NCBI GenBank assembly: GCA_046260765.1 | Contig: JBHEOO010000056.1 | Span: 1-14,565, forward strand | Length of the DNA: 14,565 bases | Source: Chromatocurvus sp046260765 | GTDB lineage: Bacteria; Pseudomonadota; Gammaproteobacteria; Pseudomonadales; Halieaceae | Reading direction: 5' to 3' | Shown: positions 1 to 7,256 of the stretch, piece after piece | Layout: each line of letters starts with the position of its first letter | How positions within the stretch are numbered: position 1 is the first letter of the stretch | Notes under the pieces: model-generated | The model's database searches: none | What the model was told of the DNA's origin: nothing | The model's input: the letters and a program-made list of their open reading frames with translations, nothing else | Program-made: the position numbers and the translations under genes

Positions 1-1920
1 ATCGTAGACCGGCCGGTTCAGCGGGTGCGCGAGGTTTCCGACCAGGGTACGGGCCGCGTCGCGCGGCAGCTGGGTGTCGGTATCCAGGGTGATGACGTAC
101 CGGATCGAAGCCAGAAGGGACTGATCGCCGACGATATCCGAGAAGGCCGTTTGCGCTTCGCCCCGGAGCCGGGCGTTGAGCTGCTCCAGTTTGCCGCGCT
201 TGCGCTCGTAACCCATCCACACCCGCTCGAACGGATTCCACAGCCGTGGCCGGTGAAACAGATAGAAGATGCACGGGCGATCCTCGCGGTAGGTCGCGTT
301 GAGCGCCTCGACCGCGGCACGCGCATAGTCGAGCAGGGCTTCGTCGTCCGGCAGCGTTTGCTCCGGCGCGTCGGCAAAATCCGTCAGCAGGGCAAAGAAC
401 AGATTGGGGTCGCGATTGCCGAGGTAGCGGATCTCCATCGCTTCGAGCAGCGTGTCGACATCCTGCGGTTTCGTCAGCATGGTGGGGACGATCACCAGGG
501 TGCGGTGGCTGTCCGGAATCCCCTGGGAGAAATCCAGTCGCGGCAACACCTGCGGCTTTAGAACCACCGTGACCAGCAGGTTCACCAGCGACACGGCCAG
601 CGCCGAGGCGCCGATGACGAGGGGCAGCGCCAGCGACCAGATCCGCCAATCAGTCGCATCGACCCCGCCCGGTTCGAGGTCGATCAGGCTCAGCCCGGCC
701 GCGGTCGCCAGCAACGTGAGCAGCAGGATGGTGCCGAGGTAAAGGGGCAGTCGGTGAAGCCGGCCCATCCGGCTGACCCTGGATTTCCACGGCAGCCGGC
801 AGTCGACCGCATGCTCCAGGTTTGGTCGACCCTCATCGATCAGGTAATAGCCCACATGCGCGCTGCGATCATGCACGCCCTGTTGCGCGGCGGCGGCCTG
901 GGCAAGCGCGACGGCTTCGCGTGCCACCGCCATTTCGCTGCGGATGCTGCGTCGCGCCACATCCTCGATGACGTGTCGATAGCGGTCGCGGGTGGCGAAA
1001 TCCTGGCTGGCGTACATCGCCATTGGGTCTTCGCGAAGGATCTGTTCGACGACGCTGAGCGACTCGACGTATTGCTTCCAGTCCATCACGCCGATGAAGC
1101 GCAGGCTGCCGATACTATTGGCGATCGATATCTGATTGGCCGCAGCGGTGCGGCCGGCCGCCTCCGACAAGCCCGCGGCGGTCACCCCCTGTTCGAGCAG
1201 TTTGTGCTCGACCCAGGTCTGAACGAAGGCCATGGCCGGTCCTTGCGCCTGCAGCCGGTCGTAAAACTCCTCCACGAACGACGCGGTCAGCGGGACATCG
1301 GCATGGGCAAACTCCGCCAGCAACTGGATCAACTGTTTCGGATCGGTCTCGGCCGCATCGAGCATGCGGTCCGCCCAGGTGATGGCCGCATCGCGCTCCT
1401 CACGCCGCTGGGCGATGCGCACCCCGACGCGGCGCAGGTTTTCCAGCAACGCCAGTTGCAGCATGATCGGGAAGGCCCACAATTCGCCCAGCTTCAGGGG
1501 CTCGACGGTCTGGTAGGCGGCAATGAACTGGCTGGCGTTGTCGCTGTCGACGCGGCCGTCCATATGGGAGATCAGCTCCAGCGCCAGATCGTAGATGCGG
1601 GGAAATCCGGCCGACGGGCCATCGGCCAGCCGCGGCAACTGCCGGCTGTAGCCGCGCGGCAGGTGCAGACGCGCCAGCGTAATCTGCTGCTCGATCAGAT
1701 AGAAGTTGTCGAGCAGCCAGGCCTCCGCCGGCACCACCCGTTGTCCCTCCGTGGCGGCGGCGGTAACGACGTCGTACGCCGCCAGTAGAACCCGCGCATT
1801 GTCCGCCAGCCGCGGCAATAGGCCGTCCGGCCCGGGACGCGGATCAAGCCGATGCTGGCCTGCCAGCGTGACCGCGTGACGCTTTAGTTGCTCAATACTG
1901 AACAGCTCCGCGCGCAGCAA
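1..1920 (-). CDS. ndvB: Cyclic beta-1,2-glucan synthase (NdvB/ChvB family), N-terminal part, runs off the left edge
   Basis: Giant inner-membrane enzyme that polymerises UDP-glucose into cyclic beta-1,2-glucan for the periplasm. The minus frame is open for about 640 residues to the window edge. It shows the family N-terminus (RAELFSIEQL near the start, WLLDNFY at residues 68-74), two likely membrane segments (about 391-413 and 424-453), the family stretch TLVIVPTMLTKPQDVDTLLE, and the start of the GT84 glycosyltransferase domain with VITLDTDTQLPRDAA at about 609 (DxD at D613/D615). Whole family members are near 2,800 residues, so most of the gene, including the phosphorylase-like C-terminal part, lies outside. 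The start is uncertain: the frame stays open up to a stop at 2077-2079 but has no ATG or GTG before the conserved part. TTG at 1920 is my choice, with only a weak upstream GGGA. The family call is firm; the start is not. Confidence 0.9.
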   Translation of the reverse strand, partial: MLRAELFSIEQLKRHAVTLAGQHRLDPRPGPDGLLPRLADNARVLLAAYDVVTAAATEGQRVVPAEAWLLDNFYLIEQQITLARLHLPRGYSRQLPRLADGPSAGFPRIYDLALELISHMDGRVDSDNASQFIAAYQTVEPLKLGELWAFPIMLQLALLENLRRVGVRIAQRREERDAAITWADRMLDAAETDPKQLIQLLAEFAHADVPLTASFVEEFYDRLQAQGPAMAFVQTWVEHKLLEQGVTAAGLSEAAGRTAAANQISIANSIGSLRFIGVMDWKQYVESLSVVEQILREDPMAMYASQDFATRDRYRHVIEDVARRSIRSEMAVAREAVALAQAAAAQQGVHDRSAHVGYYLIDEGRPNLEHAVDCRLPWKSRVSRMGRLHRLPLYLGTILLLTLLATAAGLSLIDLEPGGVDATDWRIWSLALPLVIGASALAVSLVNLLVTVVLKPQVLPRLDFSQGIPDSHRTLVIVPTMLTKPQDVDTLLEAMEIRYLGNRDPNLFFALLTDFADAPEQTLPDDEALLDYARAAVEALNATYREDRPCIFYLFHRPRLWNPFERVWMGYERKRGKLEQLNARLRGEAQTAFSDIVGDQSLLASIRYVITLDTDTQLPRDAARTLVGNLAHPLNRPVYD

Positions 1921-2097
1921 CTCGGTATCCCGGTCGTGCTGCGGCGCATTTCGTGCGCGCGCCGAAAATTCGAACGATTTAATGGCTATGACATGCTCCT
2001 TGCCCGGCAGGAGAGGTTTGGCTGTGGCCAGTGTTCCTGCATCAGTTTGTGCTTGATCTTCCAGGTGGTGTTGTCGCTAAGGTTGCTCTAAATAAGT

Positions 2098-2153
2098 CCG
2101 TTCGTAGTGAGCCCTTCGGCATGCTCAGGACAGGCCTGTCGAACCACGAACGG
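2098..2153. repeat. REP-like palindrome, copy 1
   Basis: A 56-bp imperfect palindrome. The outer arms CCGTTCGTAGT (2098-2108) and ACCACGAACGG (2143-2153) pair over 11 bases with one mismatch, and an inner ACAGGCCTGT is self-complementary. It resembles the widespread proteobacterial REP type built on CCTTCGACAGGCTCAGGACGAACGG-like sequence. It lies just upstream of the ndvB frame and directly follows a 22-base motif (2077-2098) also found before copy 3. Confidence 0.75.
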
Positions 2154-2180
2154 ACGAATCGCCCTCCGTATCACGGTATT

Positions 2181-2237
2181 CCGTTTGCCCCCTTCGACGG
2201 GTTCAGAACAGGCGTCGACAAGCTCAGGGCGAACGGG
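2181..2237. repeat. REP-like palindrome, copy 2
   Basis: A 57-bp imperfect palindrome with arms CCGTTTGCCC (2181-2190) and GGGCGAACGG (2228-2237), which pair over 10 bases with one wobble. The interior has the REP hallmarks CCTTCGACGGGTTCAGAACA and GTCGACAAGCTCAGGGC. It starts 28 bases after copy 1, so the two form a small REP cluster. No REP-associated transposase gene is intact nearby. Confidence 0.75.
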
Positions 2238-2630
2238 GAACTTGATCAGGGCTTCTCTAACCCCGATTCGCGCATCAACCCCTACGTCAGTGGTCGCTCG
2301 ATCGAAGATCACATCGCAGCTCTGCGCAGTCTGCGTGCGGCGTTGAAGCTCGCCCTTGGCATGATTAGCGCATTCCGGTCACCCGAAGCCGTTCGGCCAG
2401 CACGCTTTAGAACACGGCAACACGCGCTGGTATTCCGTACCGTAGAGCGCATGAAATTCCGACAAACTACGCTCTTCATGGAATGGTAGCGAATCCTTCG
2501 TCCTGATGACACATCCGCAACCTATTGGTTATCCAGACGTTCTACTATAGTCCATCCGGCGGAATCGTGGCTGACTTTCGTAGTAATCAAGGAGATCAAT
2601 GGCCAGGCCAAGACGATCTCTTAGAAAACC
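2238..2630. other. Gene-poor tract between REP copies
   Basis: About 390 bases with no gene I can support. Reading frames here run through the palindromes or lack family features. At 2590-2602 there is a good ribosome-binding-like AAGGAG with an ATG four bases on, but that frame (MARPRRSLRKP) stops after 11 codons. The first four residues recall the start of REP-associated transposases (MARPL...), which is too little to call. The tract is probably rearranged or decayed sequence. Confidence 0.5.
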
Positions 2631-2652
2631 CTGAGGAACCCTGGATAAGTCT

Positions 2653-2689
2653 CCCGTTTGCCCTGAGCATGTCGAAGGAGGCAAGCGGG
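2653..2689. repeat. REP-like palindrome, copy 3 (short form)
   Basis: A 37-bp hairpin with arms CCCGTTTGCC (2653-2662) and GGCAAGCGGG (2680-2689), one wobble pair, around CTGAGCATGTCGAA. The core is the same REP type as copies 1 and 2 but the interior is shorter. It is preceded at 2631-2651 by the CTGAGG...ATAAGTC motif that also precedes copy 1, in the same orientation. Confidence 0.7.
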
Positions 2690-2805
2690 AACTACCGTGA
2701 TTGCGTAATGGCGGTTGCATGAGTGCCCGCAGAAAGGGCAGATCCCCTTCAGGCTCTACCCGTCCCCTGTCGGGATGGTCGGCCAGGGCATCGAGATCGT
2801 AGGAA

Positions 2806-3618
2806 GTGGAATCTACTCTGGAGGGCAAGCCGTTCTCGGTCAGCGCGAGCATCGGCCCTGGTGCCGCTCTCGGCAACCAGCGGCAACGTATCCGCCGCGC
2901 TCGCCGCCGCCGATGTCGCCTGCTACGCGGCGAAGCAGCAGGGCCGCAACCGGGTGCACCTATACCAGCCGGACGACGCACTGATCGCGCAGCAGCACGC
3001 CCAAATGCAATGGGTGTCGCGCCTGACCCATGCACTCGACACCAACCGCTTCCGACTCTACCAGCAGGTCATCGAGCCGCTCGGTCAGGACGGCCAGAAA
3101 TGCCCACACCACGAGATCCTGCTGCGTCTGCTGGACGAAGAGGGGCAGGTGGTTGAACCAATGGCCTTCGTGCCAGCGGCGAAGCGTTACAACCTGATGC
3201 CTGCCATCGACCGCTGTTGGTGCGTGAGGAAATCAGTCACCACGCCTTGCAGTCGCGCCACGCGCCCGCGGCCGAGCGGCCGATCTTCGCTGTGAATCTC
3301 TCGGGCGGTTCGCTTGCGGACGAACACCTGGCCGAATTCGTGTGCGGGCTGCTAGCCAAGCACGGCGTGCCGGCCGACATGCTGTGCTTTGAAATTTCCG
3401 AGACTGCGGCCATCGCCAACCTAAGCCGTGCCACTGACTTCATTCAGACGCTCAAACGCGAGGGCTGCCTGTTCACCCTGGACAACTTCGGCAGCAGCAT
3501 GTCGTCGTTTGTCTATCTCAAACAACTGCCGGTGGACTATCTCAAGATCGACGGCATCTTCAACCACGCCCTCGCCGAGGACGGACTGGTGTGAGCCATG
3601 CGATGCTCAAGAAGGAGT
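2806..3618 (+). pseudogene. Decayed GGDEF-EAL (cyclic-di-GMP) gene, truncated at both ends and frameshifted
   Basis: Remnant of a diguanylate cyclase/phosphodiesterase. Reading three frames in turn gives the end of a GGDEF domain (EGKPFSVSASIG, then VPLSATSGNVSAALAAADVA, YAAKQQGRNRVHLYQP) followed by an EAL domain (EILLRLLDEEGQVVEPMAFV, FAVNLSGGSLADEHL, CFEISET, LDNFGSS, LPVDYLKIDG). The frame slips near 2850 (one extra base after SASIG), near 3212 (one base lost after AIDR) and near 3594 (stop just after EDGLV, with AMLK resuming in another frame). The GGDEF signature itself is absent: homology begins abruptly near 2806. The part after AMLK is also lost. The usual Asp-Asp-Phe-Gly reads Asp-Asn-Phe-Gly. 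It cannot make a working enzyme. It sits beside the REP-rich scar, consistent with deletion or rearrangement. Confidence 0.85.
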
Positions 3619-3655
3619 CTTATCGCCTGCTCCCGGAGGTTGCATCCGCTGTCCC

Positions 3656-3675
3656 GGTAGTGCTCGCGCACTACC
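3656..3675. terminator. Perfect 8-bp hairpin between convergent ends
   Basis: GGTAGTGC and GCACTACC flank a TCGC loop, a perfect 8-bp stem 14 bases beyond the stop of the OmpA-family gene and just past the EAL relic. It could end transcription from either side, but there is no T-run on either strand, so an intrinsic terminator is only possible. Confidence 0.4.
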
Positions 3676-3689
3676 TTAGAATGGACACC

Positions 3690-4535
3690 TCACCGCGAGG
3701 TCGCGCCAGTATTCTCAATGATGACTTCGACGCGGCGGTTCAACTGGCGCCCGGATGCACTGTCGTTGCCAGCGACCGGTGAACTTTCACCCTTTCCGGA
3801 TGCCACCAGACGCGCGGAATTCACACCCTGGCTCATCAGCCAGGCCTTCACCGAATCGGCGCGACGCTGCGACAAGCCCAGATTGTAGTCCTCGTTGCCG
3901 ACGCTGTCGGTGTGACCCTCGATAAGTACGGAGCGGTCGTGGTACTGGTTGAGGAAGGCAGCGAGTTTGGCGAGATTTGTGGCCGCGCCGCTCTTGAGTT
4001 CCGCCTTGCCGGTGTCAAACAATACGTCGCCCAGCGTCACAACCAGGCCGCGCTCGGTGGCCTTGGCATTGAGCTCTGCGATCTGACGCTGTAATTCAGC
4101 CGTCTCCTGTTGCGCAGCCAATGTGTCCATACGCGCGGATTCGGCCTGACTGCGGGCGCTGTCGACTTCCCGTGTGCGGGAATCGAGACGCGCGCTCTCG
4201 CGTTGCTGGCTCAACATCGCTCGCTTGTCCACTAACAGGCGGCTTTCCGCCAGTGCCTGGGCGATATCCACCTTGCGATCAGCGATGTACACCAGGTGTT
4301 CACCCTTTTCTTTGTCCCCTTGCGGTTCTTCGGCAGCACGCACCGCGGCCTCCGCTTCCTTGATCGCGACCGGCGCTAGGCTCGCAAGCTGCGGGTCTGA
4401 CTGCAGTCGTGTCAACTTGCTGCGAGCAGTGTCGGCGCCCTCCGGCTGGGTTGGCGCCGATGAGCACGCCACCAGTAACATAGATGCCACGGCAGTAGCT
4501 ATCATCGTTCTAGCATTTCGTACTGGCGTTTTCAT
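3690..4535 (-). CDS. OmpA-family lipoprotein with DUF4398-like N-terminal part
   Basis: A 281-residue outer-membrane-anchored, peptidoglycan-binding lipoprotein. A lipoprotein signal peptide ends in LLVAC (lipid-modified Cys24). Residues about 35-160 are a charged, Ala-rich helical segment resembling DUF4398, with likely coiled coil. Residues about 165-275 are an OmpA C-terminal domain: GDVLFDTGKAEL, then GHTDSVG with Asp210 and LSQRRA with Arg225, the usual diaminopimelate contacts, and a final QLNRRVEVII. The start ATG overlaps the stop of the upstream gene by one base (TAATG) and has an AGGAG eight bases ahead, so the two are probably translated together. Likely role, from family knowledge: tethering the outer membrane to the cell wall. 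The exact substrate or partner is not visible. Confidence 0.9.
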   Translation of the reverse strand: MKTPVRNARTMIATAVASMLLVACSSAPTQPEGADTARSKLTRLQSDPQLASLAPVAIKEAEAAVRAAEEPQGDKEKGEHLVYIADRKVDIAQALAESRLLVDKRAMLSQQRESARLDSRTREVDSARSQAESARMDTLAAQQETAELQRQIAELNAKATERGLVVTLGDVLFDTGKAELKSGAATNLAKLAAFLNQYHDRSVLIEGHTDSVGNEDYNLGLSQRRADSVKAWLMSQGVNSARLVASGKGESSPVAGNDSASGRQLNRRVEVIIENTGATSR

Positions 4536-4975
4536 TATTGATCTCCTGTCGAACGCTGCATTTCCTGCTTCAGTGTCTCGGTGCCCTTTTGCATCTGCTC
4601 GTTGACCACACGGGCCTTGGCCACTTCGGCCCGGGCGGACGCGAGTTCAGCGTCGACGCGCGCTTGCTGGGCGAGGCGCTGGGCCTGGTTCATTTTCTCT
4701 TCCTGCACCGCGCTGCGGGCCGCCCTGAGTTTGTCGCGCGCCTCACTCAGCTCGACCGAGGCGTAATCAGCGACACGCGCGCGTTCGGCACTCGCAATTG
4801 CCAGCTCAGCGGCTTGCAGATCCGCCGTCGGCGGCAGCGGCGCCGAGGCACAGGCGCCAAGCAGCAGCAGGCCGGCCACTGCGGCCCCCATGGGTTTGTA
4901 CGTAGTTGCCGTTGCCCGGCGCCAGGACCAACCGCGGTCACCCTTTACCGTTGATACCTGCCTTGTCTGAGTCAT
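4535..4975 (-). CDS. DUF4398 domain lipoprotein
   Basis: A 146-residue predicted lipoprotein. A hydrophobic stretch MGAAVAGLLLLGAC gives a lipobox at Cys42. The rest is a DUF4398-type alpha-helical domain, Ala-, Glu- and Arg-rich (DLQAAELAIASAERARVADY, then ELSEARDKLRAARSAV), probably coiled coil. The n-region before the hydrophobic core is long (about 28 residues), so Met29 could be the real start. I keep 4975 because GAGGA lies seven bases upstream of it and Met29 has no ribosome-binding site. First gene of a two-gene operon with the OmpA-family lipoprotein, whose N-terminal half resembles it, suggesting a duplicated and fused module. The molecular function of DUF4398 is not known to me. 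Confidence 0.85.
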   Translation of the reverse strand: MTQTRQVSTVKGDRGWSWRRATATTYKPMGAAVAGLLLLGACASAPLPPTADLQAAELAIASAERARVADYASVELSEARDKLRAARSAVQEEKMNQAQRLAQQARVDAELASARAEVAKARVVNEQMQKGTETLKQEMQRSTGDQ

Positions 4976-5204
4976 GTGTTATTCCTCGTTTGATTCGCGG
5001 TGTCCAGTACCGCGACATCGTAGCGAGTATCACGGACTGCAATGGATTGTTCCGTACGCTGGCATACATAGGGAGAAATGCGGCAGGCGGGATTCAGAGG
5101 CAGGAATCGCACCAAGCCGGGAATTGACCGGGCGGTTAAGCCGTTAATGGTGAGCGGCGTTTATGCGCGAATTCTGATAGGCGCCACCTCAGGCAACGCA
5201 TCGA

Positions 5205-5708
5205 TCAGGGAAAGGCGGGGATGGTGGGCTCCGTGCCTCCGAAATCTGCCTCCGGATGGTGCTGCTTAATAAGATCCTGGATGCGGCTCATACGATCTTT
5301 GGGTACGTCGACGAGAACCAGGATTTCACCGGACTGGACAGCGTCCTCGAATTGCGCAATATGCGTATTGCCCACGTCCAAGCCTTTCATACCGCCGGCC
5401 CAGGCACCCACCCCGGCGCCTGCCAGCCCGGTCGCAAGCAATGCGCCTCCGCCGATGACCATGCCCGGAAGCGCAAGCGCCACCAGGCCGGCCAGGACAC
5501 CGGTGGTACCACCCAGGGCGATACCACGTTCCATGGCGGGGACAAAATCGCTTTTCTGGACCAGACCCGCCTCCGGGAGATCCTCGAGCGGTGTGCCTTC
5601 CTTTGCAATGATGTGGATATGACGCTCATCGACCCGCGCCAACAAGAGTTCGTCAACCACGGTACGGGTCGCATCGAGGTCCGGCAGTAGAAAATAGAGT
5701 CTCCTCAT
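5205..5708 (-). CDS. DUF1269 family protein
   Basis: A 167-residue protein of the DUF1269 type. The N-terminus (MRRLYFLLPDLDATRTVVDE, then LLARVDERHIHIIAKEG) is an alpha/beta half-domain. The middle (about 66-108) is a Gly/Ala-rich hydrophobic hairpin (TTGVLAGLVALALPGMVIGG), which could insert in a membrane. The C-terminal half (QSGEILVLVDVPKDRMSRIQ) repeats the alpha/beta theme, followed by a His-rich HHPEADF tail. AGGAG lies eight bases before the ATG. The family is often found with stress genes, but no biochemical role is established that I know of. Monocistronic here. A relic of the same family lies upstream (5917-5970). Confidence 0.85.
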   Translation of the reverse strand: MRRLYFLLPDLDATRTVVDELLLARVDERHIHIIAKEGTPLEDLPEAGLVQKSDFVPAMERGIALGGTTGVLAGLVALALPGMVIGGGALLATGLAGAGVGAWAGGMKGLDVGNTHIAQFEDAVQSGEILVLVDVPKDRMSRIQDLIKQHHPEADFGGTEPTIPAFP

Positions 5709-5916
5709 AGCGATGTCTCCTGCGTCAGGTCGTGACCGTTACCCATAGCATAGTCCGAAGTGCGTAAATCGCTATAGGACAGGCGTCCCCGATGCGCCGA
5801 AATATGGGCAGCGTATATCGCAGGTGCAAATCACCCGGGTCGCACTAAATCCACCGCCTGCCCCGGTGAACGGGAGACACCCCTTAGGAAAATGGCTGGC
5901 AGGAAAAACCATAGCG
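5709..5916. other. Upstream region of the DUF1269 gene
   Basis: About 200 bases with no gene. It should hold the promoter of the DUF1269 gene, but I cannot point to convincing -35 and -10 boxes. With the relic and hairpin that follow, the whole 317-base gap before ctaA is free of intact genes. Confidence 0.5.
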
Positions 5917-5970
5917 AGTTCGATGTGACGCTCGTCGACCCGCGCCAGCACGCGTCCGTCAATCACGGGA
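5917..5970 (-). pseudogene. Relic of a second DUF1269 gene
   Basis: The minus strand reads VIDGRVLARVDERHIELA, matching VVDELLLARVDERHIHII of the intact gene next door. At DNA level, 37 of 44 bases match the segment around 5620-5664. Before and after this stretch the similarity stops: the next residues (MVFPASHF...) are unrelated and there is no family start. It is most simply the remnant of a tandem duplicate. Confidence 0.6.
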
Positions 5971-5977
5971 GGAATGC

Positions 5978-5994
5978 CTGCCTGCCAGGCAGGG
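5978..5994. terminator. Hairpin downstream of ctaA
   Basis: CCTGCC and GGCAGG flank TGCCA, a 6-bp GC-rich stem about 30 bases past the ctaA stop. It lacks a T-run, so the terminator role is a guess. Confidence 0.3.
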
Positions 5995-6025
5995 CGTCAG
6001 TGGAATCGGCCGACGGGCGGCGCGT

Positions 6026-6997
6026 CTATTCGGTGCCGAGCGGGCGGCTTGGGGTCGCCAGGTGATTCAGATTGACCAAGGCCAGTAACAGCAGCGCTGC
6101 AAGGGCGTTGTGTGTGGTCACCAGCAGCAGCGGCAAATCGCTGAGCACGGCGCTGACACCCACGCCGACCTGGATCAGCAGCAGGACCATGATAGTAATG
6201 GCGGTAACGCGAAAACGCGCGTCAGCAGTCATTGTGCGCACTGCGACGGCGATCAGGAAAACCAAGGTTACCAGCGCCCCGAGACGGTGGACCATGTGCA
6301 GGCCTTGCTGGACGGTGCCGGTAATGACTCTGCCGCTTTCATCGATTGCAAGCCGGGTGGTCAGGTCGAAACCCTGACGCAAGTTTTCCAACGACTGCCA
6401 GTCGCCACCGCAGCCAGGTAGTTCGGGACAGGAAGGCCCTGCAAAATTGGCGCTGGACCAGGCACCGAGACCGATCTGCACAATCAGCAGCACTAGGGCC
6501 GACAACGTCCAGATGCGCAGCCCGGGCGGTGAGTCTGGCTCCACCGTTTCGACTGCCCGCTGCCCCATCCACCACAGCAGCGCCAGCATGGCCATGCCGC
6601 CGCCCAGATTGCCGAGCGTGACCGCCGGCAGATCCGGTGACGGCGTGCTGTATCCGAGCACCGACAGGAAAACCGTGAGCGCGAATACCAGCAGGGGTAC
6701 CAACACTCCGACGCCGCGGGGTCGGCGCCCGCGCAGCGCCATCAGCGTGATGACCAGCACCACGACGCCGAGCAGGCTGGCGGTGATGCGGTGCACGGCA
6801 CCCGCCGGTGAGGCTGGCACCAGACCGGTGGGGCGCGTCTGCGCGAGGTAACCAAAGCAGCTCGGCCAGTCGGCGCAGCCGAGACCGATGTTCTCCAGAC
6901 GCAGGTAGGCGCTCAGCACCACAGCCGCGAAGGTCAGCAGCAGGGCCAGAAAAACCAGCGAGCTGAACAGGCCACCTTTTGTTTTGGCGTTTGTCAT
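6026..6997 (-). CDS. ctaA: Heme A synthase (CtaA/COX15)
   Basis: Inner-membrane enzyme that oxidises the C8 methyl of heme O to formyl, making heme A for aa3- or ba3-type oxidases. 323 residues and about eight membrane helices, the family norm. Signature YLRLENIGLGCADWPSCFG (about 31-49) carries the conserved Glu35 and the loop cysteines 41 and 47. The second half repeats the fold with Cys190/Cys196, and heme-ligand candidates His69 (AVHRI), His237 (MVHRLG) and His296 (TTHNAL). The usual fourth His, at about 128-130 by the internal repeat, reads Leu-Gly-Asn. A weak AAGG precedes the ATG. It has its own promoter (7046-7074) and lies 259 bases downstream of a heme-copper oxidase-like gene, the natural customer for heme A, though that gene's heme type is unknown. 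No CtaB (heme O synthase) is in the window. Confidence 0.93.
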   Translation of the reverse strand: MTNAKTKGGLFSSLVFLALLLTFAAVVLSAYLRLENIGLGCADWPSCFGYLAQTRPTGLVPASPAGAVHRITASLLGVVVLVITLMALRGRRPRGVGVLVPLLVFALTVFLSVLGYSTPSPDLPAVTLGNLGGGMAMLALLWWMGQRAVETVEPDSPPGLRIWTLSALVLLIVQIGLGAWSSANFAGPSCPELPGCGGDWQSLENLRQGFDLTTRLAIDESGRVITGTVQQGLHMVHRLGALVTLVFLIAVAVRTMTADARFRVTAITIMVLLLIQVGVGVSAVLSDLPLLLVTTHNALAALLLLALVNLNHLATPSRPLGTE

Positions 6998-7045
6998 GCA
7001 CCAGTTACCTTAAGGGCAGGATGCTTGCGGATGCGAGCCTCGTGT

Positions 7046-7074
7046 TTCATACACAGGCTGCAGCAAAATGTCAA
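7046..7074 (-). promoter_or_regulatory. Sigma70-type promoter of ctaA
   Basis: On the minus strand a perfect TTGACA (7069-7074) is followed after 17 bases by TATGAA (7046-7051, four of six consensus). Transcription would begin near 7039, about 40 bases before the ctaA start. This lets ctaA be expressed separately from the oxidase-like gene upstream. Confidence 0.65.
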
Positions 7075-7256
7075 AAAATCTGGCGGCAAGCTGCCGGTCG
7101 GTGCTGTAGCCGTAGCCGGCCAGAGCGATCATGCGCGCGTGCTTGACTCGATATTGATACCGCCTAAAGCGCCTACGTGTGGTGGGGACACACCTGGCCG
7201 CCACCGCTGAGACATGATCCGCAGCCCTGCGCGCTGTCCAGCGGAACGCGATGGGT

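Noticed and set aside
25..1788. Long plus-strand frames of 178 and 344 residues opposite ndvB
   Set aside because: They lie antisense to a minus frame with clear NdvB motifs and have no recognisable domain; they are shadows in GC-rich DNA.
2031..2489. Plus-strand frame of 152 residues
   Set aside because: It reads through two REP palindromes and has no family features.
2590..2635. AAGGAG followed by ATGGCC, a possible start of a REP-associated transposase
   Set aside because: The frame stops after 11 codons and only the first four residues fit, so no gene or relic can be claimed.
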